A DNA stretch of 64,000 bases, taken from the NCBI RefSeq assembly GCF_004341365.1, contig NZ_SLXH01000011.1, positions 1 through 64,000 on the forward strand. The letters are read 5' to 3'. This DNA is from Simplicispira metamorpha. Its GTDB lineage: Bacteria; Pseudomonadota; Gammaproteobacteria; Burkholderiales; Burkholderiaceae_C. The stretch's first letter is position 1, and each line of letters opens with the position of its first letter. Under the pieces are notes generated by a model. The model did not search any database, was not told where the DNA came from, and saw nothing but the letters and a program-made list of their open reading frames with translations. The position numbers were made by a program, and so were the translations under genes. Below, piece after piece: positions 1 through 7,393 of this stretch.

Positions 1-123
1 GTGCCTGCGCGCGAGATTCTGGTGGAGATGGGCCGGCGCGGCATGGTCGGTGGCCAGGAGGACATGATTGAAGACACGGCGCTGACCATGGCCAAGGCGC
101 GGGGGTTGATTGCTACCAAATGA
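1..123 (+). CDS. dmpG: 4-hydroxy-2-oxovalerate aldolase, C-terminal end (partial)
   Basis: The window opens inside this gene, and only the last 40 codons are present, ending at a TGA at 121-123. The tail contains [23 protein letters not shown], which matches the C-terminus I know from DmpG/BphI/MhpE aldolases ([13 protein letters not shown]). These enzymes cleave 4-hydroxy-2-oxovalerate to pyruvate and acetaldehyde at the end of the meta-cleavage pathway. The dmpH and dmpI genes directly downstream fit that assignment. The last codons and the stop overlap a copy of the interspersed repeat, so the final residues (IATK) look repeat-encoded. Confidence 0.8.
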   Translation: MPAREILVEMGRRGMVGGQEDMIEDTALTMAKARGLIATK

Positions 124-174
124 GTAGCTTCTGGCGCAATACCCGCAAGGGGTTGCGCCTGATTTGATGCAAAT
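112..174 (-). repeat. Interspersed palindromic repeat, copy A
   Basis: The 20-nt core lies at 112-131 in reverse orientation. It is followed by a 7-bp stem, GGCGCAA (133-139) with TTGCGCC (153-159). The copy overlaps the stop codon of dmpG. Confidence 0.75.
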
Positions 175-233
175 CCTGCCACGCAACACCGCTGGCCCGG
201 CACCGCGCCGGGCCGCCACCACAAGGACACCCC

Positions 234-1022
234 ATGAAACTCGATAGCAACACCATCAACGCCCTGGCCGATCGCCTGGAAGGCTGCCAGCTGGCGCAAA
301 AAGACACCACCAAAATCACCGATGACCATCCCGAGATGGACTGGGATGACGCCTACGCCATCCAGAACGAAATCCGCCGCCGCAAGCTGGCGCGTGGGCG
401 CACCATCGTCGGTCTGAAGGCGGGCCTGACCTCGCACGCCAAGATGAAGCAAATGGGCGTCAGCACGCCCGTGTTCGGCTTCATGACCGACGACTACGTC
501 GTGGCCGATGGCGGCGAGTGCAAGGTCAGCGAATTGATCCACCCCAAGGTCGAGCCCGAAATCGCTTTCGTTACCAAAACCGAGCTGCGCGGCCCCGGCT
601 GCCACATTGGCACCGTGCTGGCCGCCACCGACTTTGTCATGCCCGGCATCGAGGTGATTGACAGCCGTTACCGCGACTTCAAGTTCGACCTGAAAAGCGT
701 GGTGGCCGACAACACCTCGGCTGCGCGCTTTGTGGTGGGCGGCCAGCCCGTCAGCGTGAGCGATTGCGACCTGCGCACCGTGGGCGTGGTGCTGGAAAAG
801 AACGGCATCCCGGTGGCGTTTGGCGCCGGTGCCGCCGTGATGGGCCACCCCGCCGCCGCCATTGCAGCATTGGCCAACCTGCTGGCCGAGCGCGGCGAGA
901 GCATTCCCGCTGGCACCTTGATTTTGTCGGGCGGCATCACCGAAGCCGTGGCCGTGCAGGCCGGAGACAACGTGACGCTGCGCGTGCAAGGCATGGGCAG
1001 CACCAGCATCCGTTTCGTTTAA
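234..1022 (+). CDS. dmpH: 2-oxo-3-hexenedioate (4-oxalocrotonate) decarboxylase
   Basis: This 262-residue protein belongs to the fumarylacetoacetase/hydratase fold. Its sequence matches XylI/DmpH/NahK along the full length (KVTDDHPEM-like N-terminus, VGLKAGLTS, HPKVEPEIAFV, GIEVIDSRY, AERGESIPAGT). The enzyme decarboxylates 2-oxo-3-hexenedioate to 2-hydroxypenta-2,4-dienoate in the 4-oxalocrotonate branch of catechol meta-cleavage, using a divalent metal. The likely metal ligands are E107, E109 and E140. The ATG lies 110 bases after dmpG, and dmpI follows after 24 bases, so the genes probably form one operon. The closely related hydratase DmpE is the main alternative, but the ATG-proximal and core motifs favour the decarboxylase. 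Confidence 0.9.
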   Translation: MKLDSNTINALADRLEGCQLAQKDTTKITDDHPEMDWDDAYAIQNEIRRRKLARGRTIVGLKAGLTSHAKMKQMGVSTPVFGFMTDDYVVADGGECKVSELIHPKVEPEIAFVTKTELRGPGCHIGTVLAATDFVMPGIEVIDSRYRDFKFDLKSVVADNTSAARFVVGGQPVSVSDCDLRTVGVVLEKNGIPVAFGAGAAVMGHPAAAIAALANLLAERGESIPAGTLILSGGITEAVAVQAGDNVTLRVQGMGSTSIRFV

Positions 1023-1046
1023 CACCTTCAGACCCCGGAGATCACC

Positions 1047-1238
1047 ATGCCATTTGCCCAGATTTACATGATCGAAGGCCGCACCGAAGAGCAAAAGCGC
1101 GCGGTGATCGAAAAGGTCACTGCCGCGCTGGTGGAAGCGGTCGGGGCGCCCATTGCCAATGTGCGCGTCTGGATTCACGACGTGCCCAAAGAAAACTGGG
1201 GCATCGCGGGCACCAGCGCCAAAGACCTCGGGCGCTAA
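1047..1238 (+). CDS. dmpI: 4-oxalocrotonate tautomerase
   Basis: This 63-residue protein (62 after Met removal) has the tautomerase layout. Mature Pro-1 is the catalytic base, with Arg-11 in EGRTEEQK and Arg-39 in NVRVWI. Position 50 is Trp where the Pseudomonas enzymes have Phe. It isomerises 2-hydroxymuconate to 2-oxo-3-hexenedioate, the substrate of the upstream decarboxylase, so the two genes catalyse consecutive steps. A Shine-Dalgarno-like GGAG lies just upstream. It is the last gene of the meta-cleavage cluster seen here; a strong hairpin and a terminator-like structure follow. Confidence 0.93.
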   Translation: MPFAQIYMIEGRTEEQKRAVIEKVTAALVEAVGAPIANVRVWIHDVPKENWGIAGTSAKDLGR

Positions 1239-1269
1239 AGGCCCGATGGCCGCTGGCCGGGGTGTCTCC

Positions 1270-1295
1270 CGCTGCCACCCGCCAAGGTGGCAGCG
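1270..1295. other. Perfect 10-bp hairpin downstream of dmpI
   Basis: CGCTGCCACC (1270-1279) pairs with GGTGGCAGCG (1286-1295) around a 6-nt loop. No T-tract follows directly. It may protect the 3' end of the dmp mRNA or pause transcription. Confidence 0.6.
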
Positions 1296-1392
1296 CAGGG
1301 CCTCCCCAAAACCAGCCATGCCATCCCACACCAGGGCCGCCGGGGAACAGCAGGTTGTCCCCGGCCCCAGACAGCCATACCCATTTCAAGAA

Positions 1393-1433
1393 TCCGCCAA
1401 TGCAGGCGGACGGGCTGATTTTTTGCTTTTTTT
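1393..1433 (+). terminator. Probable rho-independent terminator after dmpI
   Basis: The stem TCCGCC (1393-1398) with GGCGGA (1405-1410) is followed 8 nt later by a T-rich stretch (1419-1433). It lies before the substrate-binding protein gene and probably separates the dmp transcript from the transporter. Confidence 0.55.
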
Positions 1434-1475
1434 AACAGCCGGTTCACGCCGGCACCTCTCCAGGAGACAAGCCTC

Positions 1476-2648
1476 ATGAGTACTTTCCCTCTTTCCCGCC
1501 GCGCCATCGTCGCCGCTGCTGTGTCTTTGGCCGCACCCATGGCCATGGCCCAAGCACCGGCCAAGCTCCGGGTGGGTTTCATGTTGCCCGCCACCGGCAC
1601 GTTTGCTGCCTTGGGAGCTGCCATCGAAAACGGCTTCAGGCTCCATCTGGCTGAACAAGGCGGCAAGCTCGGTGGCCGTGAGGTGGAGTTTTTCAAGGTG
1701 GACGACGAGTCCGACCCCTCCAAAGCGATCGACAACGTCAACAAGCTCATCAAGCGCGACAACGTGGATGTGCTGATTGGCAGCGTTCACTCCGGCGTGG
1801 CCATGGCCATGGCCCGCGTGGCCAAGCAATCGGGCACGCTGATGATTAACCCCAACGGCGGCGCCGACGCCGTCACCGGCCCCATGTGCGCGGTCAACAT
1901 CTTCCGCAGCAGCTTCAGCAACTGGCAGCCCGGCTACGCCATTGGCCAGGCCATGGCGGCCAAGGGCCACAAAACCGCAGCCACCGTGACCTGGAAGTAC
2001 GCCGCTGGCGACGAAATGGCCAAGGGCTTCAAAGAGGGCTTTGAAAAAGCGGGCGGCAAAATCACCAAAGAACTCAGCCTGCCGTTTCCCAACGTGGAGT
2101 TCCAGGCGCTGCTGACCGAAGTGGCCTCTGCCAAGCCCGATGCCACGTTTGCCTTCTTTGCGGGCGGCGGCGCGGTGAAGTTTGTCAAAGACTACGCCGG
2201 TGCGGGCCTGAAGAAAAACATCCCCCTGTTTGGCACCGGCTTCCTGACCGATGGCACGCTGGAAGCGCAGGGCGCCGATGCCGATGGCGTGCTGACTGCA
2301 CTGCACTATGCCGACGGCCTGAACACCCCGCGCGACAACGCTTTCCGTCTGGCCTACGCCAAAGCCTACAAGATGCAGCCCGATGTGTATGCCGTGCAAG
2401 GCTACGACGCCGCCCAGATGCTGGGCATCGGTCTGGCCGCCGTCAAGGGCGATGCAAAAAACACGGCGGGCTTTGCCGCTGCCTTGACCAAGGCCACTAT
2501 CGACAGCCCGCGTGGCAAGTTCACCATCTCCAAGTCGCACAACCCGATCCAGGACTTGTACCTGCGTGAAGTTTCCGGCAAGGAAAACAAGGTGGTCGGC
2601 ATCGCCAGCAAGGCGCTGGAAGACCCGGGCCGTGGCTGCCGCATGTAA
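1476..2648 (+). CDS. ABC transporter substrate-binding protein (branched-chain amino acid/aromatic type)
   Basis: This 390-residue periplasmic binding protein is of the LivK/HAAT family. The N-terminus MSTFPLSRRAIVAAAV has a twin-arginine-like pair and a hydrophobic stretch, with a likely cleavage after AMA near residue 25. The mature part has the family pattern (VGFMLPATGTFAALG, DDESDPSKAI, VLIGSVHSGVAMAM, YDAAQMLG). It is followed by two permease and two ATPase genes in the same direction, so it supplies ligand to that importer. Its position right after a meta-cleavage operon suggests an aromatic acid or a related intermediate as ligand; related proteins bind such compounds, but the ligand cannot be read from the sequence. 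Confidence 0.88.
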   Translation: MSTFPLSRRAIVAAAVSLAAPMAMAQAPAKLRVGFMLPATGTFAALGAAIENGFRLHLAEQGGKLGGREVEFFKVDDESDPSKAIDNVNKLIKRDNVDVLIGSVHSGVAMAMARVAKQSGTLMINPNGGADAVTGPMCAVNIFRSSFSNWQPGYAIGQAMAAKGHKTAATVTWKYAAGDEMAKGFKEGFEKAGGKITKELSLPFPNVEFQALLTEVASAKPDATFAFFAGGGAVKFVKDYAGAGLKKNIPLFGTGFLTDGTLEAQGADADGVLTALHYADGLNTPRDNAFRLAYAKAYKMQPDVYAVQGYDAAQMLGIGLAAVKGDAKNTAGFAAALTKATIDSPRGKFTISKSHNPIQDLYLREVSGKENKVVGIASKALEDPGRGCRM

Positions 2649-2690
2649 TTCGGGCGCCCTGGCTTTCTGGCTCTCCAGCTCCTAAACCAG

Positions 2691-2715
2691 CCCTTCCCCC
2701 CGCGCGGGGGAAGGG
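2691..2715. promoter_or_regulatory. Perfect 10-bp hairpin between binding protein and permease genes
   Basis: CCCTTCCCCC (2691-2700) pairs perfectly with GGGGGAAGGG (2706-2715) around a CGCGC loop, with no T-tract after it. Such a structure commonly protects the upstream binding-protein message, which would allow more of it than of the membrane subunits. This role is inferred. Confidence 0.6.
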
Positions 2716-2733
2716 TGCCACGCGGAAATCAAT

Positions 2734-3615
2734 ATGGACTTAACAACCTTTCTCATTCAGTGTCTGAATGCGGTGCAGTACGGCTTGTTGCTGTTTCTGG
2801 TCGCTTCGGGGTTGACGCTGATCTTCGGCATCATGGGGGTGATCAACCTCGCCCACGGCAGTTTTTACATGGTGGGTGCTTACATGGCGTATGCCTTGTC
2901 GCCCATCGTGAGCAGCACCTTCGGTGGCGGTTTTTTTGCCGTGCTGGTGGTGGGGCTGGTGCTGTCGGTGCTGCTCGGTTATGTGCTGGAGTGGGCTTTT
3001 TACAGCTACCTGTACGAGCGTGAGCATTTGCAGCAGGTGCTGATGACCTACGGGCTGATTCTGGTGTTCGAGGAACTGCGCAGCCTGCTGGTGGGCGACG
3101 ATGTGTATGGCGTGAAGGTGCCCGACATCCTGGCGGGCTCGCTGCAACTGGGCGAGATGATGACCTACCCGGTGTACCGCCTGTTTGTCTCGGCCGTCTG
3201 TCTGGCGCTGGCGGTGGGCATGTTCTTTGTGTTCACCCGCACCCGCCTGGGCATGATGATCCGCGCCGGTGCCAGCAACCGCGAGATGGTGCAGTCGCTG
3301 GGCATTGACATCCAATTTTTGTACCGCGTGGTGTTTGCCGCCGGGGTGGCCATTGCCGCGCTGGCCGGCATGGTGGCTGCGCCCGTGTCGTCGGTGTACC
3401 CGGGCATGGGCAACCAGGTGCTGATCATCTGCTTTGTGGTGGTGGTAATTGGCGGCATCGGCTCCATCAAGGGCGCGCTGGTGGCCGCTTTGATGATTGG
3501 CGTGGTCGATACCTTCGGCAAGGTCTTTTTGCCGCAAGCCTCTGGCGTGCTGGTGTACCTGCTGATGGCAGGCATCCTGCTCTGGAAACCCGATGGTCTT
3601 TTTAAAGCGGGCTAA
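2734..3615 (+). CDS. Branched-chain-type ABC transporter permease, LivH-like
   Basis: This 293-residue integral membrane protein has about eight hydrophobic segments. It carries the LivH family signatures near the N-terminus (NAVQYGLLLFLVASGLTLIFGIMGVINLAHGSFYMVGAY) and near the C-terminus (VVVVIGGIGSIKGALVAAL). It should form the translocation pore with the LivM-like product of the next gene. The start ATG is 85 bases after the binding-protein gene, beyond a strong hairpin. The stop codon lies 4 bases before the next start, so translation is probably coupled. Confidence 0.92.
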   Translation: MDLTTFLIQCLNAVQYGLLLFLVASGLTLIFGIMGVINLAHGSFYMVGAYMAYALSPIVSSTFGGGFFAVLVVGLVLSVLLGYVLEWAFYSYLYEREHLQQVLMTYGLILVFEELRSLLVGDDVYGVKVPDILAGSLQLGEMMTYPVYRLFVSAVCLALAVGMFFVFTRTRLGMMIRAGASNREMVQSLGIDIQFLYRVVFAAGVAIAALAGMVAAPVSSVYPGMGNQVLIICFVVVVIGGIGSIKGALVAALMIGVVDTFGKVFLPQASGVLVYLLMAGILLWKPDGLFKAG

Positions 3616-3619
3616 TGCA

Positions 3620-4633
3620 ATGACCCATAACGAAACATCCAAGTTCGCCTTTGTGGCGGTCTTCTTTGTCGCACTGGCAGCTTTTCCTTTTTTCAGCGGC
3701 AACTTTGGCGTCGATCTGGTGAGCAAGATCATGATTTACGCCATCTTTGCCCTCAGCCTGGAGCTGTTGGTGGGCGGGGCGGGGCTGGTGTGCTTTGGCC
3801 AGGCCGCGTTCTTTGGCATTGGCGCCTATATGGCCGTGCTGCTGTCGCCCGAGTCCGAGCCCGCTTCGCTGCTGTGGCTGCTGCCCGCTGCGGTGCTGGC
3901 GGCGGGCTTGTATGCGCTGGTGGTGGGCTCTTTGTCGCTGCGCACCAAAGGCGTGTACTTCATCATGGTGACGCTGGCGTTTGCACAAATGGCCTACTTT
4001 GTGGTGCATGACACGCCCCTGGGCGGCGGCTCTGACGGCATCTACCTGAACATGAAGCCCGGGCTGGGCAGCCTGATTCATCTGGATTCGCCCGTGGCCA
4101 TGTACTTTTTCACGCTGGCTTGTCTGGTGGCGGTGTTTGTCTTTTTGGCCGTGTTGCTGCGTTCGCGCTTTGGCCGCGCCCTGGCAGGCATTCGCGTCAA
4201 CGAGCAGCGCATGCGCGCCACCGGGTTTTCCACGTACCCCTACAAGCTGGCGGCGTTCACCTTGTCGGGCGCCATCGCTGGTCTGGCGGGCTTTTTGTTT
4301 GCCGTGAAGGACGGCTTCGTCAACCCCGAGATGATGAGCTGGCACCTGTCGGGCGCCGTGCTGGTGATGATCATTCTGGGTGGACTGGGCCATTTGCGCG
4401 GTGCCTTGATCGGTGCCTTCGCGTTTGCGCTGCTGCAAGAGTTTTTCAAGTCTGAAGCGATATTTGGCGACTTTGCCAAGCACTGGCACCTGGGCCTGGG
4501 GCTGGTGATCATTGCGGCGGTGGCATTTTTGCCGCACGGTCTGGTGGATTTGCCAGCCCAATTGCGTGCCCGTCTGGCGGGGGGCCTCACGGGTGGTTCA
4601 GAACTGGGTGGCGCGGCCACCAAAAAGGGATAA
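3620..4633 (+). CDS. Branched-chain-type ABC transporter permease, LivM-like
   Basis: This 337-residue membrane protein is the second permease of the importer. Diagnostic LivM segments are ELLVGGAGLVCFGQAAFFGIGAY, SLRTKGVYFIMVTLAFAQM, GRALAGIRVNEQRMRATG and ILGGLGHLRGALIGA. I chose the ATG at 3620, just after the LivH stop, over an in-frame ATG at 3593 that would overlap livH by 23 bases. The C-terminal tail after the last membrane segment is Gly/Ala-rich. The stop lies 3 bases before the ATPase gene. Confidence 0.9.
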   Translation: MTHNETSKFAFVAVFFVALAAFPFFSGNFGVDLVSKIMIYAIFALSLELLVGGAGLVCFGQAAFFGIGAYMAVLLSPESEPASLLWLLPAAVLAAGLYALVVGSLSLRTKGVYFIMVTLAFAQMAYFVVHDTPLGGGSDGIYLNMKPGLGSLIHLDSPVAMYFFTLACLVAVFVFLAVLLRSRFGRALAGIRVNEQRMRATGFSTYPYKLAAFTLSGAIAGLAGFLFAVKDGFVNPEMMSWHLSGAVLVMIILGGLGHLRGALIGAFAFALLQEFFKSEAIFGDFAKHWHLGLGLVIIAAVAFLPHGLVDLPAQLRARLAGGLTGGSELGGAATKKG

Positions 4634-4636
4634 GCC

Positions 4637-5392
4637 ATGAAGCAAACCGACATTTTGCTGCGCGGCATCAACATCACGCGCCGCTGGGGCGGGCTGGTCG
4701 CTGTCAATGATGTGTCCATCGAGCTGGCGCGCGGTACCGTACACGCGGTCATTGGCACCAACGGGGCGGGCAAGTCCACGCTGATCAACATGCTGTCGGG
4801 GGAATTTCCGCCCTCCACCGGCACGGTGGAGCTGATGGGCCAGGACGTGACCGCCTGGCCGCAGGCGCGCCGCGCCCGCCACGGGCTGGGCCGCAGCTAC
4901 CAGCGCAACACCATCTACCCCAGCTTCAGCGTGTTTGAAAACTGCCGCCTGGCCGCGCAGGCAGCGGCGCAAAAGCCCTGGCTGTGGTGGCAGCCAGCCC
5001 ACCAATGTGCCTACAGCACCGAGGCCGCGCGCGACGCCGCCACCCGCGCGGGCCTGGACGGCATGCTCGAGCGCCAGGCCGGAATGCTGTCGCACGGCCA
5101 GAAACGCCAGCTGGAGATTGCCATGTGCCTGGCCACCAAGCCCCAGGTGCTGCTGCTGGACGAGCCGCTGGCCGGCATGGGGGCCGAAGAAACCGAGCGC
5201 ATGCTCCAGCTCCTGGATGCCCTGCGCACCGACCACGCGGTGTTGCTGGTGGAGCACGACATGGACGCCGTGTTCCGCATTGCCGATGTGATCACCGTGA
5301 TGGTCAACGGCGTCAAGATCGCCTCGGGCGATGCTGAATTCATCCGCAACAGCCAGGAAGTGCGCACCGCCTACCTCGGGGAAGGACACTGA
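4637..5392 (+). CDS. ABC transporter ATP-binding protein, LivG-like
   Basis: This 251-residue nucleotide-binding subunit has the full set of ABC motifs: Walker A GTNGAGKST (residues 40-48), signature LSHGQKRQLE (151-160), Walker B VLLLDEP (171-177) and H-loop His at 207 (VEHD). It should pair with the LivF-like subunit to drive the LivH/LivM pore. The order and tight spacing with the flanking genes are those of liv-type operons. The insert between Walker A and the signature (QAAAQKPWLWWQP) is typical of the family. Confidence 0.92.
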   Translation: MKQTDILLRGINITRRWGGLVAVNDVSIELARGTVHAVIGTNGAGKSTLINMLSGEFPPSTGTVELMGQDVTAWPQARRARHGLGRSYQRNTIYPSFSVFENCRLAAQAAAQKPWLWWQPAHQCAYSTEAARDAATRAGLDGMLERQAGMLSHGQKRQLEIAMCLATKPQVLLLDEPLAGMGAEETERMLQLLDALRTDHAVLLVEHDMDAVFRIADVITVMVNGVKIASGDAEFIRNSQEVRTAYLGEGH

Positions 5393-5393
5393 C

Positions 5394-6110
5394 ATGATGG
5401 GTAACGACTTTTTGGTGGACGCCCAGGGCGTACACGCCTGGTACGCCTCCAGCCATGTGCTGCACGGCGTTGACATCCAGATTGCGCGTGGCCAGACCAT
5501 GGGCTTGCTCGGGCGCAACGGCATGGGTAAAAGCACGTTGATCCGCACCCTGCTGGGCCATGTCACCCAGCGCGAGGGCCGCATCACGCTGTTCGGTCAA
5601 GACGCCTCCAAGTTCAAACCGCACCAGGTGGCGCGCCTGGGCGTAGCCTACGTGCCCGAAGGGCGGGGCGTGTTCCCCAACCTGACGGTGCGCGAGAACC
5701 TGTTGATGGCCGCCCGCCCCGGGCGCGATGGCCGCAACGACTGGACGTATGACCGCGTGATGCAGACCTTCCCGCGCCTGACCGAGCGCCTGACCAACAT
5801 GGGCAACCAGCTCTCGGGCGGGGAGCAGCAAATGCTGTCGATTGGCCGCGCCCTCATGACGCACCCCGAGCTGATCATTCTGGACGAGGCCACCGAGGGG
5901 CTGGCGCCGCTGATCGTCAATGAAATCTGGAACGTGATTGCCGACATCCGCGACAGCGGCATCGCCACGCTGATTGTGGACCGCGATTACCGCCGGGTGC
6001 TGGCCCACAGCGACCAGGCCATCGTGCTGCAAAAAGGGCTGGTGGAGCTTTCCGGCTCGTCCGACGCAGTGGCGCTGAATCCGGCACTGCCCAAACTGTT
6101 GGGGGTGTAA
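5394..6110 (+). CDS. ABC transporter ATP-binding protein, LivF-like
   Basis: This 238-residue second ATPase of the importer has Walker A GRNGMGKST (40-48), signature LSGGEQQ (140-146) and Walker B LIILDEA (160-166). After Walker B it reads LIVDRDYRR where standard LivF proteins have VEQN, so it belongs to a divergent subgroup; neither form has the H-loop histidine of LivG. The ATG at 5394 follows a GGGAAGGA ribosome-binding site at the end of livG. It is the last gene of the transporter, and a hemerythrin-domain gene follows after 28 bases. Confidence 0.9.
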   Translation: MMGNDFLVDAQGVHAWYASSHVLHGVDIQIARGQTMGLLGRNGMGKSTLIRTLLGHVTQREGRITLFGQDASKFKPHQVARLGVAYVPEGRGVFPNLTVRENLLMAARPGRDGRNDWTYDRVMQTFPRLTERLTNMGNQLSGGEQQMLSIGRALMTHPELIILDEATEGLAPLIVNEIWNVIADIRDSGIATLIVDRDYRRVLAHSDQAIVLQKGLVELSGSSDAVALNPALPKLLGV

Positions 6111-6138
6111 TCGTGAAACTGCCTCAAAAGGAAATGTA

Positions 6139-6720
6139 ATGTCAATAGCCGCCACCATTATTCGGGACGAGCACCGGGCACTGGCTTCAGTCATCAAAGG
6201 ATTGCAGTTTCTGATTCAGGAAATTCAAAATCGGGGGCAAAAACCCGATTTTGCTTTGCTGCAAGCCATTGTTTCTTATGTGGAACAGTTTCCCGATAAG
6301 CTGCACCATCCCAAAGAAGACCAATATCTTTTTCCGGCGCTGCGCCTGCGTTATCCCGCATCGGCCACTGACCTGGATATTTTGCAGGATGAGCACGAAC
6401 GCGGCGCTGCCGTGACCACGCGGGTGGTAGAAACTTTGCGTGAATATGCCGCCGATCCGGCCCGTTTTGAAGCTTTTGCCCAGGCCGTGGACGATTACGC
6501 CAATTTTCACTGGTCGCACATGCACCGTGAAGAAAACGTGATATTGCCCCTGGCCGAAGCGCACCTGACGCCGCAAGACTGGACGCAGATCAACGCGGCT
6601 TTCAAGTCCAACAGCGACCCGCTGGTGGGCATCAACACCCAGCGCGAGTTCCGCGAGCTGTTCCGCAGGCTGGTCAACATCATCCCGGCGCCTTACGGCC
6701 TGGGCGCTGAGCACCGATAA
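6139..6720 (+). CDS. Hemerythrin (HHE) domain protein
   Basis: This 193-residue, mostly helical protein carries the HHE cation-binding signature twice over a four-helix layout: H12 in RDEHRAL, H56-H57 with E60 in KLHHPKEDQYLF, H86 in DEHERGA, and H129 with E132 in HMHREENVILPL. Such domains bind a di-iron centre and act in oxygen, NO or iron handling; the specific role is unknown. It starts 28 bases after the transporter operon and may be read through from it. A second, more classical hemerythrin is encoded convergently just downstream. Confidence 0.87.
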   Translation: MSIAATIIRDEHRALASVIKGLQFLIQEIQNRGQKPDFALLQAIVSYVEQFPDKLHHPKEDQYLFPALRLRYPASATDLDILQDEHERGAAVTTRVVETLREYAADPARFEAFAQAVDDYANFHWSHMHREENVILPLAEAHLTPQDWTQINAAFKSNSDPLVGINTQREFRELFRRLVNIIPAPYGLGAEHR

Positions 6721-6742
6721 CGCGCGGCCCTAGCGTATTACT

Positions 6743-6762
6743 GGGGGGCAGGGGTGCCCCCC
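6743..6762. terminator. Perfect 8-bp hairpin between convergent hemerythrin genes
   Basis: GGGGGGCA (6743-6750) pairs perfectly with TGCCCCCC (6755-6762) around GGGG. It sits in the 86-base gap between two convergent genes, where a shared terminator is expected. It lacks a T-tract on either side, so intrinsic termination is uncertain. Confidence 0.5.
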
Positions 6763-6806
6763 ACCGCTTGGCGCCAGTACCTGTCTGGCACAGCGGCTGG
6801 TGTGCG

Positions 6807-7265
6807 TCAACGCAGCTTCAGGCCGCGCCGCAGAACCACTGGTTTTCCGCCCAGGGTTCTTTTGGTCATCCAGTGCGCCAGTGCCGAGTCCAGCTGGTCT
6901 GCGTGCTTGGGGAACCAGTCGGCCAGTTGTGCCACCAGGTCGCGGCAGATGGCCACTTCGCCCTCTGCCAATAATCCCTGCACTTCGCGCACCGAGTGCA
7001 GTACGGCGGCGTGTTCATCAATATGGCAGTCGCGTGGCGGAAATTCGGTTTCCCGCATCCAGGTATTTTCTGTTTCAAAATGCGAAACGCAATGCGCTGC
7101 AAACTGCTCCAGCAGTGCGGGCAATGCTGCATCGTCGGCGTTTTGCAACTGGCCCAGCAAACCGACAAACTCTTCGTGTACCGTATCAATCGGGTTATAG
7201 CCGAGCAGGTATTCATCGCTCCATTGCATAGGCTGTTGTGGTGCAGTGGTGTCGTTGGGTGTCAT
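6807..7265 (-). CDS. Bacteriohemerythrin
   Basis: This 152-residue single-domain protein has the canonical hemerythrin ligand set for an oxygen-binding di-iron site: H30 (DTVHEEF), H62 and E66 (HFETE), H81 and H85 (HIDEH), and H121 and D126 (WFPKHADQLD). It resembles the McHr-type oxygen carriers of bacteria. It lacks a signal peptide and is presumably cytoplasmic. It is convergent with the HHE-domain gene, and its upstream region (7266-7393) separates it from cho on the same strand. Confidence 0.92.
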   Translation of the reverse strand: MTPNDTTAPQQPMQWSDEYLLGYNPIDTVHEEFVGLLGQLQNADDAALPALLEQFAAHCVSHFETENTWMRETEFPPRDCHIDEHAAVLHSVREVQGLLAEGEVAICRDLVAQLADWFPKHADQLDSALAHWMTKRTLGGKPVVLRRGLKLR

Positions 7266-7393
7266 GGTGGGTTTGGAAAAGGTAAAAAATAAAAATGGTG
7301 GTTGGCAGGCGGTAGCGGGCAGATGGTTTCTGGTTTTTTATTGCATGTGGAATTATCGCGAGCCCGTTGCTGAAAATCACCAAAGGCTGCCGA

